Assembly: GCA_025929535.1 (NCBI GenBank) | Contig: JAICLZ010000027.1 | Location: 1-50,024, forward strand | DNA from: Gemmatimonadaceae bacterium | GTDB lineage: Bacteria > Gemmatimonadota > Gemmatimonadetes > Gemmatimonadales > Gemmatimonadaceae | Length of the DNA: 50,024 nucleotides | Reading direction: 5' to 3' | Part shown: positions 32,484 through 41,525 of the stretch, one piece after another | Layout: each line of letters opens with the position of its first letter | Numbering within the stretch: the first letter of the stretch is position 1 | Notes under the pieces: model-generated | What the model saw: the letters and a program-made list of their open reading frames with translations, nothing else | Told to the model about the DNA's origin: nothing | Database searches by the model: none | Made by a program: the position numbers and the translations under genes

Positions 32484-32969
32484 TCAGTAGTGCGACACTC
32501 CGGAGCACTGAATCGTGCCCGTGTACGAAACTGCGTCCGCGGAAACGATGTCGAGCGTCACGGTTGCATCCTGGCCATGCGGCACGAGTGTGACGGTGCC
32601 GCTTCCGCCAACCCCTTCGCCCGGACGGGTCTCCGCCCGGTACTCGGTGCCCCGACCGACGTAGCCGAAGTCGATCGACGCGTAGAACGAATGGATCGGG
32701 CCCCGCAGGTCTGCATCCGGAATGATCAGTGTGACCAGCGTCAACTTGTTCGCATCGGTCTTGGGCGTCACTTCTCCGATCGAGACCTCGAACCGGTGCT
32801 TGGGACGCGGAGCTTGCTGCGTCGTGATCTCGCATGGCGAATCCGTGTTGCGCACGAGAAAGGTGCCCGCGTGCGCTCCGGTGGCGACGGTGATCATCGC
32901 CGTGGCCCTGTCCGACCCGCCGAACAGCGCCGTGAGCGCGACAGCCGCGAGTGCGACGAGAAAGCGCAA
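32484..32969 (-). CDS. Secreted protein of unknown function
   Basis: A 161-residue protein with a signal peptide (MRFLVALAAVALTALFGG, start TTG with ggag upstream). The mature part is beta-rich with two Cys residues (NTDSPCEITT and TIQCSGVSHY) that could form a disulfide, and reads like a single beta-sandwich: FEVSIGEVTPKTDANKLTLV, then SFYASIDFGYVGRGTEYRA, then TVTLVPHGQDATVTLDIVSA. No family is recognised. It lies 24 bases downstream of the tandem-domain lipoprotein gene on the same strand and is likely co-transcribed with it. Confidence 0.6.
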   Translation of the reverse strand: MRFLVALAAVALTALFGGSDRATAMITVATGAHAGTFLVRNTDSPCEITTQQAPRPKHRFEVSIGEVTPKTDANKLTLVTLIIPDADLRGPIHSFYASIDFGYVGRGTEYRAETRPGEGVGGSGTVTLVPHGQDATVTLDIVSADAVSYTGTIQCSGVSHY

Positions 32970-32993
32970 CGCGCGCTCCGCTCGAGAGTGCCG

Positions 32994-34025
32994 CTACAGC
33001 TTCGTCGCGGCCGCGCGCGCGAGCTTGACCGCATGCGCGTAGTCCGCCGTGGACGACTTGTATTGCATTTCCACCATCTTGTCACCCTTGAGCAGAGTGA
33101 GCGAGCCCGTGGCATTCGTGGAGATTTGATCCCAGGGACCAAGCAGCGTATCCGGTGCCTTGGCGCCGCCCAGCACACCCGACACCATGTTGCCCACACC
33201 CGCCATCATCTTGTATTTCATCGCGCCGCTGCTGTACGTCGGCGTCACGACCAGTGCGCGATGCTTGCCGGTGTAGTACGAGCAGCTCGAGCCGTTCCCA
33301 TGCGCGATCGCCGAGTTCTCGCGCGAGCGAAACGGCGCTGTGGTCAACGGACCCAACTCCGCTTCGGCCTCGGCACGCGTGATGAGCGAGCACGGATCGG
33401 GATCTTCCGATGCGGCCGAGGGATCGGCGGGATCGTTGGTGAACGGAAGATCCGGAATGGCATCCAGGACGGCCCCAGCGAGCGCCTTCCCCTGATCGGA
33501 TTTTCCGAATGCAAAGATCTGAATCACGATGCGCCCTTTGCGCATCATTGCGACGCCTCCGGGTAATCCACTTTCGTAGTCCCAACGCCCATCCACGACG
33601 GAGTCGCCGTGCGACTCCTTGCTCTTGAATACCGCTTCGATGTCGGGAACTCCGGAAAACCCCGTCTGCATGGCTCCGGCATCGTCTGCCGTCACCTCGA
33701 TCGCCACCTTGCCCTCCGAGAATGCGGACGTGCTCTTCAACTGGTAGAGACAGCCGTCGCCATCCGCCTGCGGCACCGCGTTCTCGGCGCTGCGCACGCG
33801 GGTCGGATCCGCCGTGAGCGGCTCACCGAGCGCCTTTTCGGCATCGGCGCGCGAGATCCAGTCACATGGCGCCTTGTTCGTCTGCACCTTGGGAATGGAA
33901 GCGGAGCTCGTGGCGCTCGGCTTTTCGGCGTCGGCGGTCGCCTTGTCGCCGCGATGACAGGCGACGACTCCGAGCGAGAGCACTGACGCGAGTGTGATGG
34001 CGGTCGTACGCAAGGCGTGGGGCAT
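32994..34025 (-). CDS. Lipoprotein with two tandem DUF3558-like domains
   Basis: A 343-residue protein. A lipobox (LSLGVVAC, about residue 23) follows the ATG at 34025, which has a ggagag ribosome-binding site. The mature part repeats one domain: PCDWISRADAEKALGEPL...GCLYQL, then DPCSLITRAEAEAELGPL...SCSYY, each with a Cys pair. This Cys-[ST]-x-I-[ST]-RAEAE pattern is typical of DUF3558-like exported proteins; the function is unknown. It is divergent from the PP2C gene. The duplication is internal and clear. Confidence 0.75.
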   Translation of the reverse strand: MPHALRTTAITLASVLSLGVVACHRGDKATADAEKPSATSSASIPKVQTNKAPCDWISRADAEKALGEPLTADPTRVRSAENAVPQADGDGCLYQLKSTSAFSEGKVAIEVTADDAGAMQTGFSGVPDIEAVFKSKESHGDSVVDGRWDYESGLPGGVAMMRKGRIVIQIFAFGKSDQGKALAGAVLDAIPDLPFTNDPADPSAASEDPDPCSLITRAEAEAELGPLTTAPFRSRENSAIAHGNGSSCSYYTGKHRALVVTPTYSSGAMKYKMMAGVGNMVSGVLGGAKAPDTLLGPWDQISTNATGSLTLLKGDKMVEMQYKSSTADYAHAVKLARAAATKL

Positions 34026-34208
34026 GAGTGCTCTCCGGAATGCGGCGATTCGATCGTTTATCCGCGGCGCGCCTCGCGCGGTGGCAGGAGCGATCAATGC
34101 AAGGAGCGCGAGTGCGGCGAGCGCGCACGTCCGATTCGCCCGCGCGGTGTGCTGTCTGGCCGTTGGTGAGGTCATGGACAAGCCAGCCACAGCAGTATGG
34201 GAATCGTG

Positions 34209-34237
34209 TTGCGTGCTCTCGGCAAGACTCGTATGCT
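34209..34237 (+). promoter_or_regulatory. Weak sigma-70-like promoter candidate for the PP2C gene
   Basis: TTGCGT, 17 bases, then TATGCT (3 and 4 of 6 consensus matches), about 70 bases before the PP2C start, in the 281-base divergent region between the tandem-domain lipoprotein and the phosphatase. The match is modest. Confidence 0.3.
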
Positions 34238-34306
34238 GAGCCAGCGGGATCCTCAGCGATCAGGTGAATATACCTTTAGAGGGCCCATCCACCAGATGGG
34301 ATCGCC

Positions 34307-35185
34307 ATGATGACGCTTGCGAAGCAAGAGATGCCTGTCATGACCGAGCGGAAGCCTCACGACGATGAGATCGACGTGCACGGCATCTCCCATTGCGGAA
34401 AGGTTCGCAAGAACAACGAGGATCATTTTCTCCTCGCGACGGTCCATCGTCGGATGAGCGTCCTCAGTACCAATCTTTCGGAGCTCGACCGGCTTCCGCT
34501 TCCCGATCAGCGTCTGGCGTTCATGGCGATGGTCGCGGACGGGGTCGGGGGTGCCACGGGGGGCGAGCGCGCGAGCGCCATCGCGCTCGAGACCGCGACG
34601 CGGTACGTGGTGGCCAGCATGGACTGCTACGACCATGCTGCGGCCCTGGATGGCACGATGACTCCGGCATTGCAGGCCGCGGCGCTCAAGTCGCACGAGG
34701 CGGTGCTCGAACAGGCGAGCGCGGAGGGCGATGGCGTTCGCATGGCGACGACGCTCACGCTCTGGATGGGCGTGTGGCCCTGGTACTATCTGCTCCAGGT
34801 GGGCGATTCGCGCTACTATCTGTATCGAGAAGGCACGCTCACGCAGGTGACGCGTGACCAGACGATCGCGCAGGAGCTGCTCGATCAGGGGATCTTCACG
34901 CGGGCGGTGGCCGAGCGGTCGCAATTCAAGAACGTCCTCTCCAGCGCGATCGGCGGCGAGGCCTCGCTGCCCGTCATCACGCGGCTTCGTGCGGATTGGG
35001 ACAACGTGCATCTGCTGTGCACCGACGGCCTCACCAAGCACGTCCCGGACGAGCGGATCGCGGAGCGTCTGCGCACGATGACATCTGCCAAGCAGGTGTG
35101 CGAACAGCTGCTGCAGGATGCGCTGGACGGCGGCGGATCCGACAACATCACGGTCATCGTCGGACGGGCCACCGCGCGGGAGTGA
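34307..35185 (+). CDS. PP2C-type protein serine/threonine phosphatase
   Basis: A 292-residue PPM/PP2C phosphatase, length normal for a cytosolic single-domain form. Metal-binding and core motifs: GISHCGKVRKNNEDHF, then AMVADGVGGATGGERAS, then LLQVGDSRYYLYREGTL, then LCTDGLTKHVPDE and GGSDNITVIVG. It removes phosphate from Ser/Thr in target proteins and typically opposes Hanks-type kinases; the large kinase at 36243 is the nearest one. It has two close ATGs (34307 and 34310). A strong bidirectional terminator follows. Confidence 0.93.
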   Translation: MMTLAKQEMPVMTERKPHDDEIDVHGISHCGKVRKNNEDHFLLATVHRRMSVLSTNLSELDRLPLPDQRLAFMAMVADGVGGATGGERASAIALETATRYVVASMDCYDHAAALDGTMTPALQAAALKSHEAVLEQASAEGDGVRMATTLTLWMGVWPWYYLLQVGDSRYYLYREGTLTQVTRDQTIAQELLDQGIFTRAVAERSQFKNVLSSAIGGEASLPVITRLRADWDNVHLLCTDGLTKHVPDERIAERLRTMTSAKQVCEQLLQDALDGGGSDNITVIVGRATARE

Positions 35186-35203
35186 TGGCCCTGGCTGGAT
35201 GCG

Positions 35204-35236
35204 AAAACGGGACTCGCGATTCGCGAGTCCCGTTTT
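35204..35236. terminator. Bidirectional intrinsic terminator
   Basis: A perfect 15-base-pair stem (AAAACGGGACTCGCG with its exact complement) around a 3-base loop. The A run on one side becomes a T run on the other strand, so it can end transcription of both the PP2C gene (plus) and the convergent Asn/Gly-rich secreted protein gene (minus). Confidence 0.9.
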
Positions 35237-35268
35237 CAATCCGGCAAGTCCATATCATGCTCGATCGA

Positions 35269-36084
35269 TCAGTTGCCTTCGAATACCACGTGGATGTAGG
35301 TGCCGAGCCGTGTGTTGAAGGCGAGATAGCACCCTGCGTTGTCGGGATCATCGTAGATGATCACGTTGTCGCGATCCCAGTACCAGTCGTTCGCGAGCGG
35401 GTAATCGTACGCTGCGACGCTAAAATAGAAGCCGCGAAAGAAGAAGCGATCCCGATTGCCGCCTTCGAGCCGCCACACATGGCGCGGTCCGATGTAGTCG
35501 TGCGAGAATCCGCCGCGCCATCCATGGCCCACGCGATAGCTGGGCGAGCTGCGATAGACGCGATCGTTGCGATAGACGCGATCGTTGTCACGATACACGT
35601 GGTCGTTGCGGTGATCGCGGTCGTTGCCATAGTCGCGGTTCCCGCGGTTGTCGTTATGATCCGGACGATATTTGCCGTTGTAGCTGCCATTGTAGCTGCC
35701 ATTGTAGCTGCCGTTGTCATGGCCGGGGTTAGATCTGCTACGGCCACCGTTCTCGAAGCCGCCGCCCACCTTGTACGATGACTGCGAGCGTCCGTTCCGG
35801 TTGTCAGGCTCATACCGGCCGCCCATCGGTGATCCGGCACGCGAACCGCGATTGTCGCCGGAGCGGTCGCGATACTCCGGGCGGCCACCGTAGCTCTGAT
35901 TCGAACGGCCGTCGTTGGAGCGGCCCCAGTTGCCGCGAGCGCCGCGATTATTCTGCTGTGACTCGGCGCGCCCGTTGTTCTGACCGCGGTGCCCGCCGTC
36001 CTGCCCGTCGTTTCCCCTGCGCTGCGCGGCCGCAGCCACGGGCAGGGAGAGTGCAATCGCGAATAGTCCAAGGAGCTTTGTCAT
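35269..36084 (-). CDS. Secreted Arg/Asn/Gly-rich low-complexity protein
   Basis: A 271-residue protein. A signal peptide (TKLLGLFAIALSLPVAAAAQ) is followed by about 150 residues of Asn/Gly/Arg/Asp/Tyr-rich low complexity. These include three consecutive NGSY units and two exact NDRVYR units, which are repeated at the DNA level. The last 80 residues look folded and aromatic-rich (FFFRGFYFSVAAYDYPLAND). Exported proteins of this RcnB-like look occur in many bacteria, with roles in the envelope that are poorly known. It converges on the PP2C gene with a strong terminator between. Confidence 0.75.
   Translation of the reverse strand: MTKLLGLFAIALSLPVAAAAQRRGNDGQDGGHRGQNNGRAESQQNNRGARGNWGRSNDGRSNQSYGGRPEYRDRSGDNRGSRAGSPMGGRYEPDNRNGRSQSSYKVGGGFENGGRSRSNPGHDNGSYNGSYNGSYNGKYRPDHNDNRGNRDYGNDRDHRNDHVYRDNDRVYRNDRVYRSSPSYRVGHGWRGGFSHDYIGPRHVWRLEGGNRDRFFFRGFYFSVAAYDYPLANDWYWDRDNVIIYDDPDNAGCYLAFNTRLGTYIHVVFEGN
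35551..35586. repeat. 18-bp tandem repeat inside the low-complexity gene
   Basis: Two exact copies of an 18-bp unit (gcgatagacgcgatcgtt), coding NDRVYR twice in the secreted low-complexity protein. The exactness at the DNA level, including third positions, points to recent slippage or duplication. Confidence 0.85.
35681..35716. repeat. 12-bp tandem repeat inside the low-complexity gene
   Basis: Three copies of tagctgccattg, the third with one change, coding repeated NGSY in the secreted low-complexity protein. The unit length is a multiple of three, so copy-number change keeps the frame. Confidence 0.85.
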
Positions 36085-36242
36085 ACGAGTTCCGCCTGGT
36101 TGACGATCCCTGTTGTGACGAGGTGAGCTCCCTTTGGCCCTGCCGGAGCGAAGCAGCTAGTGAACATCTGATACACGCGTCTGGCTGTGGTGGTCCCGGG
36201 TCCCTATCTTCACCGATGCGGAACTTCTTGGGGGCAGGGTAA

Positions 36243-38717
36243 GTGGAATCCGAGCAGCTCAGGGAGCAGCTCCAGGCCTCCCTCGGCGTGAGTTACGCCC
36301 TCGAGCGCGAGCTCGGCGGCGGCGGGATGTCGCGTGTCTTCGTGGCCATCGAGAAGACCCTCGGGCGTACGGTCGTGGTGAAAGTGCTTCCCCCGGAGCT
36401 CGCGCACGCCGTTTCCGTCGAGCGCTTCAGGCGGGAGATCGCCATGGCGGCGCGGCTGCAGCACCCCCACATCGTCCCCCTGCTCACCGCCGGCGAGGCC
36501 GATGGTCTTCCCTATTACACGATGCCGTTCATCGACGGCGAGTCGCTGCGCGCACGACTGGCCCGGGTAGGCGAGCTTCCGCTGGCCGACATCGTACGCA
36601 TTCTCCGCGATGTGGCGGGCGCGCTCGCGTACGCGCACGAGCACGGCGTGGTGCACCGCGACATCAAGCCGGAAAACGTGCTTCTCACTCGCCAGCACGC
36701 ACTCGTGGCGGATTTCGGGGTCGCCAAAGCACTCTCCGCTTCCACCATGGCCGGAACGACCTCGAGCACCTCACTCGGCGTCGCGCTCGGCACGCCCGCG
36801 TACATGGCGCCGGAACAGGCGGCCGCGGATCCGACCATGGATGGCCGCGCCGATCTGTACGCGCTCGGCGCGATGACCTACGAGATGCTCACCGGCTCGC
36901 AGCCTTTCAGCGGGAGGAGCGCCCAGGCGACGCTCGCGGCACACGCGAAGGAGGTGGCCACACCCGTCGAGATCCGGCGCGCCGCAACGCCGCCGGCACT
37001 CGCAGCGCTCGTGAAGCAACTGCTCGAGAAGTGTCCGGCCGATCGCCCGCAGACCGCCGAGGCGGTGCTCGCGGTCCTCGAATCGGTCACGACTACGAGC
37101 GGCTCGATGCTGCCGTTCACGCCTCCCGCAAAAACGCACCGCGTGCCGGCGTGGGCGATCGCTGGCATCGCTGCCATGCTCGTCGTTGGAGCAATCGCTG
37201 TGATGGCAAAGCGTGGCACGGGTGCTTCGGCCATGGGCGCGATGGCCGGCATGACTTCGAACGGCGAGATCGCGCCGCGCTCGATCGCCGTCCTGCCGTT
37301 CGCGAACGTCGGCAAGGATACGGCGACGGAGTATTTCGCCGATGGAATGGCGGACGAGCTCACCACTGCGCTCGCCCGCGTGCCCGGACTCAAGGTGGCC
37401 GCGCGAAGCTCGGCCTTCACCTTTCGCGATGACTCCGGTGGCGCGCAGCACGCAGGCCGGACGCTGCGCGTGGGCAACGTGCTCGAAGGAAGTGTGCGGC
37501 GGGAGGGCGGCCGTCTTCGCGTCACGGCGCAGCTCGTGAACACGACCACGGGCCTCTTGACGTGGAGCGATTCCTACGAGCGCGAGATGAAGGATGTCTT
37601 TCAGGTACAGGACGAGCTCACACACGCCATCGTCGCCGCGCTGTATCCCGCGTTGACCAACGCAGGACACGACTCGGCGGAGGCGGCTCGGCTGGCACTG
37701 GCGCATGCGCCGCGCGGAACGAGTGACCTGGCCGCCTACGATTTGTTCCTGCAGGGCAGGCACTACTTCGGATGGGGCGGCGCACCGGCGCTCTGGAAGG
37801 CGATCGGATTCTTCCAGCAGGCGATCGCCGCGGATTCGACGTTCGCGCGGGCGCATGCCGCGCTCGCGATGTCGTACGATCTGCTCCCCGATTACGGGGG
37901 CGCACGTGCGGACTCGGTGATTCCCATCGCCGAGGCGCACGCGGAGCAGGCGCTGGCGCTCGATCCGGGGCTCGCGGATGCACATCTCGCGCTCGGTGAT
38001 GTCCGCGTGCACCAGTGGCGCTGGGCCGATGCGGAGCGTGAGCTCGATCGCAGCGTGTCGCTCGATCCCTCGAATCCGACCGTTCATGTCTGGCACGCGG
38101 AGCTGCTGCTCGGCATGGGCGAGGTTGCGGACGCGGTGAGTCACGCGAAGATGGCGCAGGCGCTGGACCCGCTCACGGCGACGACGAACCAGACGCTCAG
38201 TCGCACGCTGCTCGATGCGCGCAAGTACGGCGAGGCCGCGGAGGCTGCGACGAAGGGGCTGGCGATCGACTCCACGTTCAGCGGATTGTACGTGAGCCTG
38301 ATCGAGGCCGAGATGCTCAGCGGACACGCGGACAGCGCCGCGCGGGTGGCGGATCGCGCGCTCCGCATCGCGCGCCGAGGGCTGGGCGTGCGCAGCGCCG
38401 CGATCTGGGCGTACACGCGCGCGGGTCGGAAGCGCGACGCCGACGCGCTGCTCGCGGAGCTGCGCCGCGATCAGACTGCGGGAACTGTCTCGGCGCTCGA
38501 CATGGCGCACGCGCTGCTCGCGTTTGGACAGACCGATTCGGCGCTGGTGTGGATCGGCAGAAGCCTGACCCGCCACGATACGGAGCCCGACTGGAACGGG
38601 CTCGCGTGCGATCCGACGTATGATGCGCTCAGGAGAGATGCGCGCTTCGTGGCGTTGATGAAGCCGACAGGGATGCGGTTGTGCACGGCAGAGGCGGCGG
38701 CAGGCGTCGGCTCGTAG
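36243..38717 (+). CDS. Ser/Thr protein kinase with TolB-like and TPR domains
   Basis: An 824-residue Hanks-type receptor kinase. The Gly loop is LGGGGMSRVF (24-33) and the ATP-binding Lys is K47. The catalytic HRDIKPEN has Asp140 and Asn145, the DFG is at 157-159, and APEQ marks the activation-segment end. A membrane helix lies at about 302-321. Residues 342-470 are a TolB-like/adenylate-cyclase-associated domain (RSIAVLPFANVGKDTATEYF, then VLEGSVRREGGRLRVTAQLV). TPR-type repeats follow to the end. This architecture is typical of Gemmatimonadota and Acidobacteriota regulators. GTG start at 36243. The tail is probably extracytoplasmic and senses or binds partners. Confidence 0.9.
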   Translation: MESEQLREQLQASLGVSYALERELGGGGMSRVFVAIEKTLGRTVVVKVLPPELAHAVSVERFRREIAMAARLQHPHIVPLLTAGEADGLPYYTMPFIDGESLRARLARVGELPLADIVRILRDVAGALAYAHEHGVVHRDIKPENVLLTRQHALVADFGVAKALSASTMAGTTSSTSLGVALGTPAYMAPEQAAADPTMDGRADLYALGAMTYEMLTGSQPFSGRSAQATLAAHAKEVATPVEIRRAATPPALAALVKQLLEKCPADRPQTAEAVLAVLESVTTTSGSMLPFTPPAKTHRVPAWAIAGIAAMLVVGAIAVMAKRGTGASAMGAMAGMTSNGEIAPRSIAVLPFANVGKDTATEYFADGMADELTTALARVPGLKVAARSSAFTFRDDSGGAQHAGRTLRVGNVLEGSVRREGGRLRVTAQLVNTTTGLLTWSDSYEREMKDVFQVQDELTHAIVAALYPALTNAGHDSAEAARLALAHAPRGTSDLAAYDLFLQGRHYFGWGGAPALWKAIGFFQQAIAADSTFARAHAALAMSYDLLPDYGGARADSVIPIAEAHAEQALALDPGLADAHLALGDVRVHQWRWADAERELDRSVSLDPSNPTVHVWHAELLLGMGEVADAVSHAKMAQALDPLTATTNQTLSRTLLDARKYGEAAEAATKGLAIDSTFSGLYVSLIEAEMLSGHADSAARVADRALRIARRGLGVRSAAIWAYTRAGRKRDADALLAELRRDQTAGTVSALDMAHALLAFGQTDSALVWIGRSLTRHDTEPDWNGLACDPTYDALRRDARFVALMKPTGMRLCTAEAAAGVGS

Positions 38718-38746
38718 TCCTTCCCGCTCTTTCCGGAGAACCCTCA

Positions 38747-39235
38747 ATGTCTGCGCCAGCCACAGAGCTCAATCCCTACGCGAAGTTTCTCGGCGACGCG
38801 CCTCCCAGAGACGTGCTCGAGATGACGGCGATCACGATCGCCCGGCTCATTCGAAACGCGGACGCCGAGCAACTCACGCGCGCACCCGCGCCGGGGAAGT
38901 GGAGCATCCGCGATATTCTCTGCCATCTCGCCGACTGCGAGATCACGTTCGCCTTTCGGCTGCGGCAGACGATAGGCGAGGCGCATCACGTGATTCAGCC
39001 GTTCGATCAGGAGGCGTGGGCGCGGCCGTACGGAGCGCTCGATGCGCACGATGCGCTCGATGCCTTTTCGGCCATCCGTCGCTGGAATCTCCTCTTCATT
39101 CGGGCCGTGGGCAGTGCCGCCGAGTCCAAGCCTGTGAAGCATCCCGAGCGCGGGGAGATGACGTTCAAGACGATCATCGAAACGATGGGCGGCCACGACA
39201 TCAACCACCTGCGCCAGATCGAGAACCTCGTCTAG
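38747..39235 (+). CDS. DinB family protein
   Basis: A 162-residue DinB/DfsB-like four-helix-bundle protein. The metal-site His pattern is present: ILCHLADCE in the middle and GGHDINHLRQIE at the end. Members include thiol S-transferases and proteins of unknown role. The ATG at 38747 has a ggagaa ribosome-binding site and lies 29 bases after the kinase gene, so the two could be co-transcribed. Its stop overlaps the stop of the convergent GNAT gene. Confidence 0.85.
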   Translation: MSAPATELNPYAKFLGDAPPRDVLEMTAITIARLIRNADAEQLTRAPAPGKWSIRDILCHLADCEITFAFRLRQTIGEAHHVIQPFDQEAWARPYGALDAHDALDAFSAIRRWNLLFIRAVGSAAESKPVKHPERGEMTFKTIIETMGGHDINHLRQIENLV

Positions 39236-39717
39236 CGGGCTCTCGCGGGTTCGAGATCGAGCACCATGTGCACATCCGCGCGCGCGAAATCGGTGTTGCC
39301 GACTGGGACGTCTACGAAGCCGAGGGTGTGGTAGAGCGCGATCGCGGGTGTGAGCGATGAGTTCGTGAAGAGCTCGACGCGACGCGCGCCGATCGCGCGC
39401 GCGTGCGCGATCGTTCTCTCGCCGAGTGCGCGTCCGACGCCGAGACCGCGCACGGACTCCGAGACGGTCATCTTCGCGAGCTCGAACACTCCTTCTTCCT
39501 CGCGCATGAGCGCGCAGGTGCCCACGGCCACGTCCTTGAGCTCGGCCATGAAGATGAAGCCGCCGGGCGCGATGATGTACGTGTCCGGATCGCCGAGGTC
39601 GCGTTCATCGCGCGGCTCGACGGTGAAATACTTTCTTATCCAGTCGAGATTGAGGTCGCGAAACGCGGCCGCGTGCTCTGGGCGATAGGGCACGATGCGA
39701 AGGCCGTCGTGAGGCAT
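39232..39717 (-). CDS. GNAT family N-acetyltransferase
   Basis: A 161-residue acetyltransferase with the GNAT acetyl-CoA site in ELAKMTVSESVRGLGVGRAL, preceded by FIFMAELKDVAVGTCALM and followed by RRVELFTNSSLTPAIALYHTLGF, the standard order of motifs D, A and B. The substrate is unknown. Starts are possible at ATG 39717 (chosen, fits the fold start IVPYRPEHAAAFRDL) or ATG 39753. Its stop codon overlaps that of the DinB gene on the other strand. Confidence 0.85.
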   Translation of the reverse strand: MPHDGLRIVPYRPEHAAAFRDLNLDWIRKYFTVEPRDERDLGDPDTYIIAPGGFIFMAELKDVAVGTCALMREEEGVFELAKMTVSESVRGLGVGRALGERTIAHARAIGARRVELFTNSSLTPAIALYHTLGFVDVPVGNTDFARADVHMVLDLEPARAR

Positions 39718-39815
39718 GAGCGGTGCCCAGTAGCACACGGGTGACGCAGTCATGTGGATGCGAATCTGGTCTTCACCCACGAATATTACCCCGCGGGCTC
39801 GGTCAGCTGATACGG

Positions 39816-41525
39816 CTACTTCACCCCGCTCGACACGATGAAGATGCGCCCGGAGTGATTGCCGTGCACGCCGCTCCACGCGGCGGTGAGCAAAAAGTCC
39901 ACGGCGCCATCACCGTCCACGTCGCCGATTCCCTCGGCATCGAAGCCGAAGGTATCGCCGGGGATGCGATCGGTGTACGTCTTGATGAGATGCCCGTCGC
40001 GCCCGGAGTACAGATACACACGGCCGCCCGACGTTGCGGCGTTCGAGTATTGCCAGGACCCCACCACCAGATCCGCCAGACCATCGTGATCGACATCGCC
40101 GGACCTTCCGGGTCCGATGCCGAATCCTTCGCCGGGTCCTTCGCCGGTGAGCGTGACGAGCCGCTTTCCATCGCGCCCCGAGTGCACGTAGATGCGACCG
40201 GTCGAAGGACCCTTCGCGCCGTTAGTGAAATCGGATGCGTAGATGTCCGGCACGCCGTCGCCATTCACGTCGCCCATCACGGAAACGAACATCGCCCCGA
40301 GCGCTCGACCCGTTGAGTCGGATTCGATGATGAACTTCGGCTTCTTCGAGAGTCCTTCGTAGACGTACGTTCGCCCCGTCTTGCCATTTCCCGCAGCGGG
40401 CGCTCCGACGACGATGAACGTGCGCAGCGAGTCGCTGTATCCGCCAACCGTGCTCCCGAATGCATCGCCGGCGCGCTCGCCAGTGAGCGTCAGCAGGAGA
40501 TGGCCATCCTTTCCGGAGTACAGATAGGCGCGCCCCGCGCCGCGTCCGCCCGCCTTGTTCTGCGGCGCGCCAATGAGAAAATCCGCGTGCTCGTCGTGAT
40601 CGACATCGCCGGCCGAGGAGACGTGCTGGCCGAATGCATCCGAGTCGTTCTCCGCGCGCAAGGTGAAGAGTGTGTGGCCATCCTTGCCTGAGTACACGTA
40701 GGCGCGCCCCGAATACGGCGCGCCCGCGATGACATCCTGCGTCCCGTCGCCGTCCACATCGCCTGCGCTCTCGGCGCCGGTGCCGAGCTGCTCGCCGGGT
40801 TTTCCATTTGCGGACCAGAGGAGCTTCCCTGATCGACTCGAGTAGACGGAGACGCGACCGGCGTTCTCGCCTCCAACGTTTTTCGTGGGCGCCGATGTCA
40901 CGAAATCGTTCGCGCCGTCGTGATCGACGTCGCCCATGTCGCGCGCGATCCAGCCGAACTGGTCGCCGGTGGAATCGCCGTCGATCTCGAGCAGCACCTT
41001 TACCTTCTCGACGAAGGGATTGGCGAAATCGACAGCAATGGGGAGGAGCGGCTCGTAACGCGCATCCGAGCGCAAGCTGGTGTACGCGGAGTCGACCTCC
41101 AGCTGCGTCATATCGTAATCGTGCGACGATCGCACGCGCGCGAGCAGCGCGAAGGCACTGTCGGTCTGTTTCTGGAGCGCGTACACGCCGGCGAGGTTGA
41201 ACATCGTGGTCGCCGAGCCGGGGTCGAGCGCGATCGCGCGCCCGTACGCGGCACGCGCGCGATCGAGATCACCACTCTTCCGGTAGCAGAGAGCGAGCAG
41301 TCGCCACGCGCCGACGTTTTTCGGGTCCGCTGCGGTGATCCCTTCGAGCATTTTCGAGGCTCCTGCAATATCGCCGCGATACAGCTGTGTCATCGCTGCG
41401 GGAATGCTCGCTCCGGCGGGCGGTACGGAACTCTGGGCTCGGAGAGCGGTGGGTGCGCCGAGTGCAAAGAGTGTCGCCAGCACGATGCCGCGAAAGTACG
41501 CGTTGAATCGTGAAGGGCCTCGCAT
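39816..41525 (-). CDS. Secreted TPR/FG-GAP repeat protein
   Basis: A 569-residue protein: a signal peptide (residues 1-28), a short TPR region (about 45-120, AWRLLALCYRKSGDLDRARA), then an integrin-like FG-GAP propeller. At least six GDVDxDG-type calcium sites are visible (GDVDHDGANDF, GDVDGDGTQDV, GDVDHDEHADF, GDVNGDGVPDI, GDVDHDGLADL and GDVDGDGAVDF), each with a following blade. It probably sits outside the cell or on its surface in binding or adhesion. The ATG at 41525 has aaggag 8 bases upstream. Confidence 0.88.
   Translation of the reverse strand: MRGPSRFNAYFRGIVLATLFALGAPTALRAQSSVPPAGASIPAAMTQLYRGDIAGASKMLEGITAADPKNVGAWRLLALCYRKSGDLDRARAAYGRAIALDPGSATTMFNLAGVYALQKQTDSAFALLARVRSSHDYDMTQLEVDSAYTSLRSDARYEPLLPIAVDFANPFVEKVKVLLEIDGDSTGDQFGWIARDMGDVDHDGANDFVTSAPTKNVGGENAGRVSVYSSRSGKLLWSANGKPGEQLGTGAESAGDVDGDGTQDVIAGAPYSGRAYVYSGKDGHTLFTLRAENDSDAFGQHVSSAGDVDHDEHADFLIGAPQNKAGGRGAGRAYLYSGKDGHLLLTLTGERAGDAFGSTVGGYSDSLRTFIVVGAPAAGNGKTGRTYVYEGLSKKPKFIIESDSTGRALGAMFVSVMGDVNGDGVPDIYASDFTNGAKGPSTGRIYVHSGRDGKRLVTLTGEGPGEGFGIGPGRSGDVDHDGLADLVVGSWQYSNAATSGGRVYLYSGRDGHLIKTYTDRIPGDTFGFDAEGIGDVDGDGAVDFLLTAAWSGVHGNHSGRIFIVSSGVK

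Noticed and set aside
36771..38747. 658-codon minus-strand open frame across the Ser/Thr kinase
   Set aside because: Antisense to the kinase with conserved catalytic residues; Arg-rich and without domains.
39232..39235. Overlapping stop codons of the DinB and GNAT genes
   Set aside because: Tight convergent ends are common in compact genomes; no regulatory meaning is needed.
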